Assembly (NCBI GenBank): GCA_001798105.1
Contig: MGRI01000033.1
Coordinates: forward strand, 19,530-33,391
Source of the DNA: Deltaproteobacteria bacterium RIFCSPHIGHO2_02_FULL_40_11
GTDB taxonomy: Bacteria > Bdellovibrionota > JACOXK01 > 2-02-FULL-40-11
Length of the DNA stretch: 13,862 nucleotides
Direction of reading: 5' to 3'
Shown here: one piece after another, positions 1-6,828 of the stretch
How the letters are laid out: the number at the start of each line of letters is the position of its first letter
How positions within the stretch are numbered: the first letter of the stretch is position 1
The notes under the pieces: model-generated
What the model saw: only the letters and a program-made list of their open reading frames with translations
Databases searched by the model: none
What the model was told of the DNA's origin: nothing
Made by a program: the position numbers and the translations under genes

Positions 1-33
1 AATAAGAAGAATAGAGATTATAATTTTTTTCAT
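1..33 (-). CDS. Start of a probable exported protein (partial, cut by window edge)
   Basis: Only the first 11 codons are in the window, read as MKKIIISILLI. Two lysines followed by an unbroken hydrophobic run is the usual beginning of a Sec signal peptide or lipoprotein signal. The ATG lies at 33-31 on the minus strand and is preceded, after a 6-nt spacer, by a strong Shine-Dalgarno sequence that overlaps the oppC stop codon. This makes it the fourth gene of the opp operon. It is not the start expected for the ATPases OppD or OppF, which are cytoplasmic. It could be a second solute-binding protein or an unrelated exported protein; nothing more can be said from 11 residues. Confidence 0.75.
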   Translation of the reverse strand, partial: MKKIIISILLI

Positions 34-39
34 CTGAAA

Positions 40-46
40 CCTCCTA
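40..46 (-). promoter_or_regulatory. Strong ribosome binding site overlapping the oppC stop
   Basis: On the minus strand the bases read TAGGAGG. The TAG is the oppC stop codon and AGGAGG is a near-perfect anti-16S match 6 nt before the ATG at 33. This decides the start of the edge gene and implies translational coupling with oppC. Confidence 0.8.
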
Positions 47-907
47 GGGTGAAACGTTTTTTAGTTTTGGATCCAGGGCATCTCTCAGTCCGTCTCCCAA
101 AAGATTAAACGCTAAAACCGTAAAGAAAATAGCGAGACCTGGAAAGACAATGAGATGCGGATAGCTTTTAAAAGCTTGAAAGCCATCATTGGCCAAAGAT
201 CCCCAGCTTGAAAGTGGCGGACGAATGCCAAGCCCAATAAAACTTAAAAAAGACTCTGTTAAAATGGCAGATGGAATTTCAAATGTTAAAATAATAATAA
301 TCGGGCCTAAAATATTGGGAAGAATATGTTTAAAAATAATGGCCCAGTTTCTAACCCCAATGGCGTGAGCGGCTTCCACAAATTGCATTTCTTTCAGTTG
401 TAAAACTTGTCCACGAACCAGTCTTGAAATAGAAACCCAACTGACAATGGTGAGAGCCACGCAAATGCCAAAAAGTCCTCTTCCAAAAAGAACGGTAAGT
501 AAAATAACCAAAAGCAAAGAAGGAAAGGTGTACATCACATCTACAATGCGCATCATGGCGTTATCGATTTTGCCACCCACATAGCCAGAAACTGCGCCAT
601 AAATGCCGCCGCTGATTAAAGCGCAAATAGCAACAATCATTCCAACGGCAATGGAAATGCGAGAGCCGTAAATGACGCGGCTTAAAAGATCCCGTCCCAA
701 TTGATCGGATCCCATCCAATATTTTGAATTGGGTGTCATGAGGCGTTCCACCGTGTTTTGGGTTTCATAAGAATAAGGAGAAAGGACATCTGCAAGCACA
801 GCCACCAAAATAATAAAGACAATAAATCCCAGGCTAACCATGGCAGGTTTGTTTTTTGAAAGACGTTTCCAGGCATCCTGCCAAAGCGAAGTACCAGACT
901 GTGTCAT
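44..907 (-). CDS. oppC: Oligopeptide ABC transporter permease OppC
   Basis: Inner-membrane permease of a peptide importer, pairing with OppB to form the channel. The 287-residue protein has the OppC/DppC layout: a cytoplasmic N-terminus, a first membrane helix near residues 23-43, then the family block with GSDQLGRDLLSRVIYGSRIS (about 67-86) followed by the remaining helices. The EAA loop that docks on the ATPase is visible around residues 175-200 (FVEAAHAIGVRNWAIIFKHI). The C-terminal block SFLSFIGLGIRPPLSSWG and the ending NLLGDGLRDALDPKL are typical of the family. Its ATG overlaps the oppB TGA by 4 bases, and GAGGAT lies 9 nt upstream as a Shine-Dalgarno. Full length and intact. Peptide specificity cannot be read from the permease. 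Confidence 0.95.
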   Translation of the reverse strand: MTQSGTSLWQDAWKRLSKNKPAMVSLGFIVFIILVAVLADVLSPYSYETQNTVERLMTPNSKYWMGSDQLGRDLLSRVIYGSRISIAVGMIVAICALISGGIYGAVSGYVGGKIDNAMMRIVDVMYTFPSLLLVILLTVLFGRGLFGICVALTIVSWVSISRLVRGQVLQLKEMQFVEAAHAIGVRNWAIIFKHILPNILGPIIIILTFEIPSAILTESFLSFIGLGIRPPLSSWGSLANDGFQAFKSYPHLIVFPGLAIFFTVLAFNLLGDGLRDALDPKLKNVSP

Positions 908-1878
908 GAGAGTTTAATCCTCGGGTCTACGACGGAATACATCACATCTACAGTAATATTCGCCACAATTAAAAAGACAGCGTACACAATGGTGACGCCC
1001 ATGACCAATGTATAATCCCGGTTTGTAACGGCTTGAATAAAATGTTTGGCCATGCCGGGGATGGCAAACACATGTTCAATGACAAAAGATCCGGTAATCA
1101 CCGCTGCAACCAAGGGCCCTGCAATCGTAATCACAGGGATTAAAGAATTTTTAACCACATGCTTCATCATGAGGGGAAATTCTGCAAGGCCTTTGGCGCG
1201 GGCGGTACGAATATAATCTGCTTGAATGACATCTAAAACGCTGGCGCGCATGAGTCTTGCAATAATGGCAACGGGCCGAATGCCCAGTGCAACGACAGGG
1301 AGAACTTTGTATTCAAATCCACTGTCCCAAAGCCCCGCTGGAAGCATTCCCCATTGAATGGAAAAAAAATAAATAAGGATCACAGCAATTAAAAAGCTCG
1401 GGAGCGTAACCCCAGAAATCGCAAAGAACATCGAGGTGTGATCAATCCAGGTATTGTGTCTGTGTGCAGAAAGGATGCCTAATGGGATGCCAAGCAAAAA
1501 CGCAAACAAAACAGCATACAGTCCCAGTTCAATCGAAACCGGTAAAGATTCTAAAATAATGTCTGTAACCCTCCGGGTTCTGTATTTAAAAGAAGGTCCT
1601 AAATCTCCATGCACTAATTTTTTCATGGCATAAAAATATTGGGTTTCGGTAAAAAATTGGATGTAGTGGCCTTCGCTCCATTTTTTTGTATTCCAAACAA
1701 CGGGCTTATCTAAATCGAATTCTTTTTCTAAATTGGCTTTAATGTGTGGGGGCAGGGCTTTGTCTTGATCAAAAGGTCCTCCGGGGACGATGCGTAGAAA
1801 AAGAAAAGTGAGGGTCACCAAAAGCCATAAAACAGGGATGGAAATGGCAAGACGTTTTAGAATGTAAACCAGAGTCAT
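904..1878 (-). CDS. oppB: Oligopeptide ABC transporter permease OppB
   Basis: Second inner-membrane permease of the peptide importer. It opens with a membrane helix (residues 4-29), then LRIVPGGPFDQDKALPP, the OppB-type segment, and HGDLGPSFKYR. The central helices follow. The EAA loop is at about residues 217-240 (DVIQADYIRTARAKGL), and the protein ends in DVMYSVVDPRIKLS, as usual for OppB/DppB. At 324 residues it is longer than typical OppB (about 306 in E. coli). The extra length falls between FDLDKPV and QYFYAMKK in the first periplasmic loop. Its ATG directly abuts the oppA TAG with no spacer and no visible Shine-Dalgarno, so translation is probably coupled to oppA. Confidence 0.95.
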   Translation of the reverse strand: MTLVYILKRLAISIPVLWLLVTLTFLFLRIVPGGPFDQDKALPPHIKANLEKEFDLDKPVVWNTKKWSEGHYIQFFTETQYFYAMKKLVHGDLGPSFKYRTRRVTDIILESLPVSIELGLYAVLFAFLLGIPLGILSAHRHNTWIDHTSMFFAISGVTLPSFLIAVILIYFFSIQWGMLPAGLWDSGFEYKVLPVVALGIRPVAIIARLMRASVLDVIQADYIRTARAKGLAEFPLMMKHVVKNSLIPVITIAGPLVAAVITGSFVIEHVFAIPGMAKHFIQAVTNRDYTLVMGVTIVYAVFLIVANITVDVMYSVVDPRIKLS

Positions 1879-3531
1879 CTATTTTTGAGCTGTTTTTCTT
1901 TGAACCCAAATTTCATCGAGCTTCCAAGAATCCAGTGGATTGAGCGCAATGCCTTGAACTTCATCCCGCCACATCGATTGATGTGCATATATGTAAATTG
2001 GAAGAATGGCGGCATCTTCTTCCAGTAAGATTTTTTGGGCTTGATCATAAAGCTTCGCGCGTTTTTTAGGATCCAAAACAACTTTTGCTTTTTCAACCAG
2101 CGCATCAAATTTAGGATTTGCCCAGCCAGTGTTATTGTTATCACTATAAGACGTAAATAAAGACATGAAGTTGTCGGGATCTGGATAATCTGCCACCCAC
2201 CCTAAACGGAAAATATGAAAACCGACCCTGTCTGGTGTTTTTCGGGCAGAATGCAAAGAATCAATATACACTTTCCATTCTTGGTTATTAATTTCAACGG
2301 GGATGTATAAATTTTTCTTCCATTGTTGTTGCAGGTTTTCAATCACCGTTTTATGTGCTTCGTTGGTATTAAACGTTACCGTAATGGTTGGAAAGGGCTT
2401 CTTGGTTTCGGTGTCTACCCATTGTTTCTCACCCTCAACGTCTTGAAGTTTGTAGCCTGCTTTTTTCATCCAACTTACAGCTTCTTCAACGTTATATGGG
2501 ATTCCAATTTTTTCATTATATCCCAATAATCCTTTTGGAATAATCGATGTGGTTGCAAGATCTCCTTTTTCCAAAAGATCTGTAATTTGATTTCGATCAA
2601 TGGCTGCTGTGATAGCGCGTCTTACATATTTATTATCCAGCGGATATTTCGTGGTTAAAAACCCAATATAATAAGAGCCTAAAAAATTTCCAGATCGATA
2701 GTCAGCCGATGTTTTTAGTTTTGGAATTTCTAAAGCTGGAAGATTTCGAATAATATCGAGTTTTTTGGTTTGATACAATGAAAGCGCTGTCGATTGTTCT
2801 GTAACCATCAAGCAGCGAATGGTTTTCAATTTCGCTTTAGGCCCAAAATAATTTTCATTTCGGGTTAAAATCATTTCATAATCATGTTTCCATTTTGTTA
2901 AAATAAAAGGTCCATTGGTAACAATGTTTTGGGGTTCAATCCATTTGTCGCCGTGTTTTTCAATGACATCACGTCTTAAAGGCATCAGGCCGGGAAATGT
3001 AGCGACATGAATAAAATAAGCCACCGGTTGCGCCAGGGTGACTTGAAACGTGGTGTCATTTAAGGCTTGAATGCCCAATTGTTTTTCATCTTTCAGCTTT
3101 CCCTGGTTAAAATCTTTGGCTCCTTTGACATCAAACAAAAAGTAAGCATATTCTGCGGCTGTTTTAGGATCAATCATGCGCTTCCAAGAATATTCAAAAT
3201 CATAGGCAGTGACTTTTTTACCATCTGTCCAAGTGACATCGTCTCTTAAATGAAACGTATAGACGAGGGCATTTTTTGAAATGTCCCAAGACTTTGCAAC
3301 TTTTGGAACGACGGTTAAATTGGGGAGATCGTAGTCGAGAAGACCGTCAAACAGGTTTTCAATCACCAAAGAAGAGGTTGTGTCTGTTGTTTTTGTGGGA
3401 TCAACCGTTGGGGGTTCGGTTTCTAAGTTAAACACCAAGGTTTCGTTGTCGAGTTTATGTTTTTTTGTGCATCCTAAAAATGTTGAAAAAACAAGCCCAA
3501 AACACAGGATAAAATATAAGGATTTCTTCAT
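1879..3531 (-). CDS. oppA: Oligopeptide-binding lipoprotein OppA
   Basis: Solute-binding protein (SBP family 5) that captures oligopeptides in the periplasm and hands them to OppBC. The chosen start gives 550 residues with a lipoprotein signal: MKK, a hydrophobic stretch, then the lipobox LGC with the lipidated Cys at residue 21. The reading frame is open for 32 more codons upstream, but that extension has no signal character and would bury the lipobox. Family hallmarks include NLETEPPTVDPTKTTDT near the mature N-terminus, LRDDVTWTDGKKVTAYDFEYSWKRM-like sequence, NGPFILTKWK, and WVADYPDPDNFMSLFTSYS near the C-terminus. It is the first gene of the operon. No Shine-Dalgarno precedes the ATG, and a promoter appears to lie right next to it. 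Peptide uptake for nutrition or wall-peptide recycling is the expected role. Confidence 0.93.
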   Translation of the reverse strand: MKKSLYFILCFGLVFSTFLGCTKKHKLDNETLVFNLETEPPTVDPTKTTDTTSSLVIENLFDGLLDYDLPNLTVVPKVAKSWDISKNALVYTFHLRDDVTWTDGKKVTAYDFEYSWKRMIDPKTAAEYAYFLFDVKGAKDFNQGKLKDEKQLGIQALNDTTFQVTLAQPVAYFIHVATFPGLMPLRRDVIEKHGDKWIEPQNIVTNGPFILTKWKHDYEMILTRNENYFGPKAKLKTIRCLMVTEQSTALSLYQTKKLDIIRNLPALEIPKLKTSADYRSGNFLGSYYIGFLTTKYPLDNKYVRRAITAAIDRNQITDLLEKGDLATTSIIPKGLLGYNEKIGIPYNVEEAVSWMKKAGYKLQDVEGEKQWVDTETKKPFPTITVTFNTNEAHKTVIENLQQQWKKNLYIPVEINNQEWKVYIDSLHSARKTPDRVGFHIFRLGWVADYPDPDNFMSLFTSYSDNNNTGWANPKFDALVEKAKVVLDPKKRAKLYDQAQKILLEEDAAILPIYIYAHQSMWRDEVQGIALNPLDSWKLDEIWVQRKTAQK

Positions 3532-3541
3532 AGTTGTCGTA

Positions 3542-3570
3542 TGTTTAGCTGAGTTTTCAAGGCTTGTCAA
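3542..3570 (-). promoter_or_regulatory. Putative oppA promoter, shares its -35 with the divergent gene
   Basis: Read on the minus strand: TTGACA (3570-3565, perfect -35), a 17-bp spacer, then TAAACA (3547-3542), which is a weak -10. The -10 ends only 10 nt before the oppA ATG, so a start about 7 nt downstream would leave a leader of roughly 2-4 nt. The -35 is strong and the -10 weak; the call rests on pattern only. Confidence 0.4.
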
Positions 3571-3591
3571 ATTTGATGGATCAATGATACT
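3564..3591 (+). promoter_or_regulatory. Putative promoter of the glycosyltransferase-deacetylase operon
   Basis: TTGTCA (3564-3569), a 16-bp spacer, then GATACT (3586-3591). The -10 ends 10 nt before the ATG at 3602. The -35 overlaps the opposing oppA -35 by five bases, so the two promoters would compete for RNA polymerase. This is a pattern match only. Confidence 0.4.
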
Positions 3592-3601
3592 GATGTCGAA
3601 C

Positions 3602-4714
3602 ATGAAACGCATTTTACATATCACCACACATTTAAATATTGGCGGGATTTCGTCTTATTTATTGACCTTATGTCAGGGGCTACAAGCCTTGGGCAATGAA
3701 TGTCATGTGGCTTCTTTTGGGGGAGAGCTTGAAGAAGAATTTCAAAAAGCAGGGGTGGTGCTCCATAAAATTCCTTTAAATACAAAGAATGAACTGAGCC
3801 CCAAAGTTTTTTTGTCTTATTTCAAGTTAAAAAAACTTCAGAAAAAATATAATTGGAATGTTGTTCATGCTCATACACGTGTGGCGCAAGTTTTGGGATA
3901 TTTTTTGGCCAAGAAACTCAACATTCAGGGTGTGACCACCTTTCATGGATTTTATCGTCACCATTGGGGGCGAAAGGTATTCCCTTGTTTAGGGAATCAA
4001 ACGATTTCTAATTCATATTCTGTGGAACGCGATCTGAAAGCCAGCTACCCAAAACTTCAAAACAACATTAGCACTGTTTTGCATGGCATCCATACCGATC
4101 GCTTTGATGCAACTCAAATTGAATCTCGCGATCAGAAAGCCTTTAAAGAAAAATATGGATTATTAAATTTTCCAACACTTGGAATTATGGGGAGGCTTTC
4201 TCAAGAAAAAGGGCATCTGAATTTACTGGAAGTGCTTCGTATTTTAAAAGATGAATATCGTTTGCGCCTGCAGCTTTTAATTGTAGGAGATGGAAAATAT
4301 CAACATAAAATTGAAAAAGAAGTCCATCGGCTGGGGCTCGAAAAACTGGTCCGCATGGTGCCTTCCCAAAAAGATCCCAGAATCGCCTTATCTTTAATGG
4401 ATATTTATGTGACACATCACGAAGGACCCGAAGGTTTTGGGCTTTCTACCCTGGAAGCCATGGCCATGGAAAAGCCCGTTGTGATTTCTTACAAAAAAGG
4501 GGGGATGGAAGATTTTATTTCCCATGGTCAAAATGGCCTTCTTTTATCCAACGCTTCTCATCATGAATTGGCGCATGCGATTAAATATCTTTTAACGGCG
4601 CCAGAAATTAAAAAAAGACTAGGTAAAAATGCTGCTTTAAAGGTAAAACAAGAGTTTAGTTATTTGAAAATGGCGCAAAAAACACAAACAATCTATGAAA
4701 AATCTTTTACATAA
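3602..4714 (+). CDS. GT4-family glycosyltransferase
   Basis: Transfers a sugar from a nucleotide-sugar donor to a growing polysaccharide or glycolipid on the cytoplasmic face. The start at 3602 gives 370 residues beginning MKRILHITTHLNIGGISSYL, the standard GT-B opening with the glycine-rich acceptor-side loop. In-frame ATGs at 3593 and 3584 are possible alternatives; none has a convincing Shine-Dalgarno. The N-domain carries VVHAHTRVAQVLGYF and TTFHGFYRHHWGRK. The C-domain carries LGIMGRLSQEKGHLNLL, LLIVGDGKY and the donor-binding E-x7-E block EGFGLSTLEAMAMEKPVV, followed by HGQNGLLL. All are typical of family GT4. No membrane segments or signal peptide are visible. The 3' end overlaps the deacetylase gene by 20 bases, so the two are co-expressed and probably act on the same envelope glycan. 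Acceptor and sugar are unknown. Confidence 0.9.
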   Translation: MKRILHITTHLNIGGISSYLLTLCQGLQALGNECHVASFGGELEEEFQKAGVVLHKIPLNTKNELSPKVFLSYFKLKKLQKKYNWNVVHAHTRVAQVLGYFLAKKLNIQGVTTFHGFYRHHWGRKVFPCLGNQTISNSYSVERDLKASYPKLQNNISTVLHGIHTDRFDATQIESRDQKAFKEKYGLLNFPTLGIMGRLSQEKGHLNLLEVLRILKDEYRLRLQLLIVGDGKYQHKIEKEVHRLGLEKLVRMVPSQKDPRIALSLMDIYVTHHEGPEGFGLSTLEAMAMEKPVVISYKKGGMEDFISHGQNGLLLSNASHHELAHAIKYLLTAPEIKKRLGKNAALKVKQEFSYLKMAQKTQTIYEKSFT

Positions 4715-5471
4715 ATTACCGGGATTTGTTTTTAGAGCGCATCCAGCGATTTTAATGTTTCATAGCATTGAAGATCAGCCGGGTTCCAAATTGGCGGTTC
4801 GCCCCGATTTTTTTGAGCATCAGCTGCATACGTTGGTTTCTCAAAAATATAATGTTGTTTCTTTGGAAAGTTTAGTTGAGTTTTTTCGGCAGAAGAAAAA
4901 GTTCCCACCTAAAACAGTTGCGCTTACCTTTGATGATGGATTTAAAGACAATTATATCCACGCTTTCCCGCTTTTAAAAAAATATCGGCTACCTGCGACC
5001 ATTTTTTTGGTGACGACATGGATTGGGACAAAAGAATATCTGACTTGGGATCAAATTCATGAAATGGAGCAACATCAAATTGATTTTGGAAGCCATACCG
5101 TAACCCATCCCCATTTGCCGTCTTTATCCGAGAAAGAAGTATTTTGGCAGCTTTCAGAATCCAAAAAGATTTTGGAAGAAAACCTCAAAAAACCATCTCA
5201 AATCTTATGCTATCCTTTTGGGGGATATACGTTGGAAACGCAACGTTTGACCAAAGAAGTGGGCTATACGGCTGCTGTTTCGACCAGTTCAGATGCTTTT
5301 TCACCTTTGGATGATTTATATGCCCTTCGTCGGATTCGTATTTCCAATGCCTCTATGGGGTTTGGCGCATTTCCCATCCAAGTTTCAGGATATTACAGCC
5401 ATATCCGGATGCTTCAAAAGAGATTTAAATTTTATAAAACACAATTAAAACAAAGGCTTAGCGTTCGATAA
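4695..5471 (+). CDS. Polysaccharide deacetylase (NodB/CE4 family)
   Basis: Metal-dependent de-N-acetylase acting on N-acetylated sugars of a cell-envelope glycan. The 258 residues carry the NodB motifs: TFDDG at 78-82 with the catalytic and metal Asp at 80-81, SHTVTHPHL at 133-141 with metal ligands His134 and His138, and YPFGGY around 173-178 as motif 3. The opening AILMFHSIED and the late DLYALRRIRIS are common in bacterial CE4 proteins from surface-polysaccharide clusters. No signal peptide is evident, so it may act in the cytoplasm on a lipid-linked precursor. The ATG lies inside the last codons of the glycosyltransferase gene (+1 frame overlap, 20 bases), implying coupled translation. 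The exact substrate cannot be told from sequence. Confidence 0.9.
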   Translation: MKNLLHKLPGFVFRAHPAILMFHSIEDQPGSKLAVRPDFFEHQLHTLVSQKYNVVSLESLVEFFRQKKKFPPKTVALTFDDGFKDNYIHAFPLLKKYRLPATIFLVTTWIGTKEYLTWDQIHEMEQHQIDFGSHTVTHPHLPSLSEKEVFWQLSESKKILEENLKKPSQILCYPFGGYTLETQRLTKEVGYTAAVSTSSDAFSPLDDLYALRRIRISNASMGFGAFPIQVSGYYSHIRMLQKRFKFYKTQLKQRLSVR

Positions 5472-5480
5472 ACCGTTTGT

Positions 5481-5509
5481 TTGACGCTGGGTGTTGGGTG
5501 TGGTATAAA
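5481..5509 (+). promoter_or_regulatory. Putative promoter of the TusA-like/PHP/ald cluster
   Basis: TTGACG (5481-5486), a 17-bp spacer and TATAAA (5504-5509): five of six consensus bases in each box with ideal spacing. It begins 10 bp after the deacetylase stop. The -10 ends 9 nt before the ATG at 5519, so the transcript would start almost on the start codon. Confidence 0.6.
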
Positions 5510-5518
5510 ATGCCCGGT

Positions 5519-5755
5519 ATGCAGCTCTACGAAACAACTAAAAAACTAGATCTTCGTCATGCAATTTGTCCATCCACCTTCTCAATGACCAAAAAGGCGC
5601 TTTCTGATGTTGCCAGTGGTGATTTGATTCAAGTCCGCCTAAATGCAGGAGAACACATGCAAACTGTACCTTCTGCTGTGGTTCATGAGGGGCATCAAGT
5701 GGTTGACATTGTAAAAGACGGAAGTTCTTACGTTTTATATATTTTAAAGCAGTAA
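5519..5755 (+). CDS. TusA-family sulfur-carrier-like protein (CPxT variant)
   Basis: Small protein of the TusA/YeeD/SirA fold, which relays persulfide sulfur on a conserved Cys in tRNA thiolation and related pathways. The start at 5519 gives 78 residues, the normal length for the family. Earlier in-frame starts (ATG at 5510, TTG at 5477) would run into the promoter. The fold signature is LDLRHAICPSTFSMTKKAL, with the active Cys followed by Pro, then GDLIQVRLNAGE and HEGHQVVDI. The usual Cys-Pro-x-Pro is here Cys-Pro-Ser-Thr-Phe. From memory, a subgroup with CPxTF, a GE..xxVP segment and EGH exists, so this may be a subgroup trait and not decay. It is followed 8 nt later by the PHP gene. Partner enzymes (IscS-like, TusBCD, TusE) are not in the window. 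Confidence 0.8.
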   Translation: MQLYETTKKLDLRHAICPSTFSMTKKALSDVASGDLIQVRLNAGEHMQTVPSAVVHEGHQVVDIVKDGSSYVLYILKQ

Positions 5756-5763
5756 AACTTTAA

Positions 5764-6822
5764 TTGAAGCACCTGCAAACATTTGCAGTTTTAGCCTTGT
5801 TTTTATTGCCCTTTGGCCTTCAAGCCAAATGGGTCTTTTTTCAAAATCATCTCCATTCCCATTCTGAACATACATTTAGTAGATTTCCGCATTCGACAGA
5901 TTTAGAAAGATCCTACGATGTACGTGGCATTGAAACACTTATGAATTTGGCTCTAGAAAACAATGTCCAGGCCTTGGCGATTACAGATCACAATACCATT
6001 GCCCATTGGTTCGAGCCTATGTTTTCAAAAGACGCTGAAGTTGTGTTGGTGCCTGCCATGGAATGGACCAATATGTTTGGGGGGCATGCCACTTTAATTG
6101 GTTTTGTGGCAAACGACGCAAAAGATGCAATTGTGCCCATGAATCCCAGAGCGACTGTTTCAGAAGACATGTATCAAGACATGGTTCAAAAAACACATGA
6201 TCGAAATGGTTTTGTCATTATTAATCACCCCACACTGATGTATGCTTGGCAGCAATGGCCCAATCACTTATATGGCGCAGATGCGATTGAACTCAATTTT
6301 CATTTTTTCATGCGTCCTCAAGCCACGCTCGATTGGTGGCAAGAAAAATTGGCCCTGGATCATAAAGTTTATTTGGTGGGAGGATGTGATTATCATGTGG
6401 GGGGGAATTTTGTTTCTCCCTTTGAATCCATCAACTATATCGATGTGCTGGACCCCGCACAGTCTAAAGATGTGGTCGATGCTTTAAAACAAGGTCGCTT
6501 GATTGTTTTAAGAAATGCTTCTTCTCCAAAAATTGAATTTACAGCCTATAATGCTTTGGGAGAGGTGTATCAGATGGGGGAAACTGTAAAGCTCAATGCT
6601 TTACAAAGCCTAATGGTTCAGGTAAAAGTACACGAAGGTGAAGGTCATACATTACATTTGTGGACCAAGACTGGCGAAAAACAACACATGAAAATAAGTT
6701 CAAATGATTTTAAAATTTTCTTTCCTTATGTGTTCCAAAACGAAACAGATTTTATCCGTTTCGAAATTCGAAAAAATAATTCACTGGAAGCGGTCACAAA
6801 TCCCCTCTTTGTACAAAGGTAG
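5764..6822 (+). CDS. Exported PHP-domain metal-dependent phosphoesterase-like protein
   Basis: Predicted metallohydrolase with a PHP (polymerase and histidinol phosphatase) fold. The 352-residue frame begins with TTG. That start gives a clean Sec signal (short basic start, hydrophobic core, likely cut after GLQA at residue 21), and no ATG lies between it and the first domain motif. PHP metal-site residues are all present: HLHSH (His29, His31), TDH (Asp75, His76), Glu100 in PAMEW, His108 in GGHATLIG, His155 in INHP, and CDYH (Asp209, His211). A C-terminal region of about 100 residues after 250 looks beta-rich and lacks a recognisable motif. No Shine-Dalgarno is seen. It lies 8 nt after the TusA-like gene and 6 nt before ald. 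The substrate is unknown; a periplasmic phosphoesterase role is inferred from the signal peptide. Confidence 0.85.
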   Translation: MKHLQTFAVLALFLLPFGLQAKWVFFQNHLHSHSEHTFSRFPHSTDLERSYDVRGIETLMNLALENNVQALAITDHNTIAHWFEPMFSKDAEVVLVPAMEWTNMFGGHATLIGFVANDAKDAIVPMNPRATVSEDMYQDMVQKTHDRNGFVIINHPTLMYAWQQWPNHLYGADAIELNFHFFMRPQATLDWWQEKLALDHKVYLVGGCDYHVGGNFVSPFESINYIDVLDPAQSKDVVDALKQGRLIVLRNASSPKIEFTAYNALGEVYQMGETVKLNALQSLMVQVKVHEGEGHTLHLWTKTGEKQHMKISSNDFKIFFPYVFQNETDFIRFEIRKNNSLEAVTNPLFVQR

Positions 6823-6828
6823 GTTCTT

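Noticed and set aside
3380..3601. Upstream extension of the glycosyltransferase frame by 74 codons
   Set aside because: It is antisense to the oppA 5' end, and the GT-B fold opening begins at MKRILHITTHL.
3532..3627. Upstream extension of the oppA frame by 32 codons
   Set aside because: It would bury the lipoprotein signal and lipobox and run over the divergent promoter region and the glycosyltransferase start.
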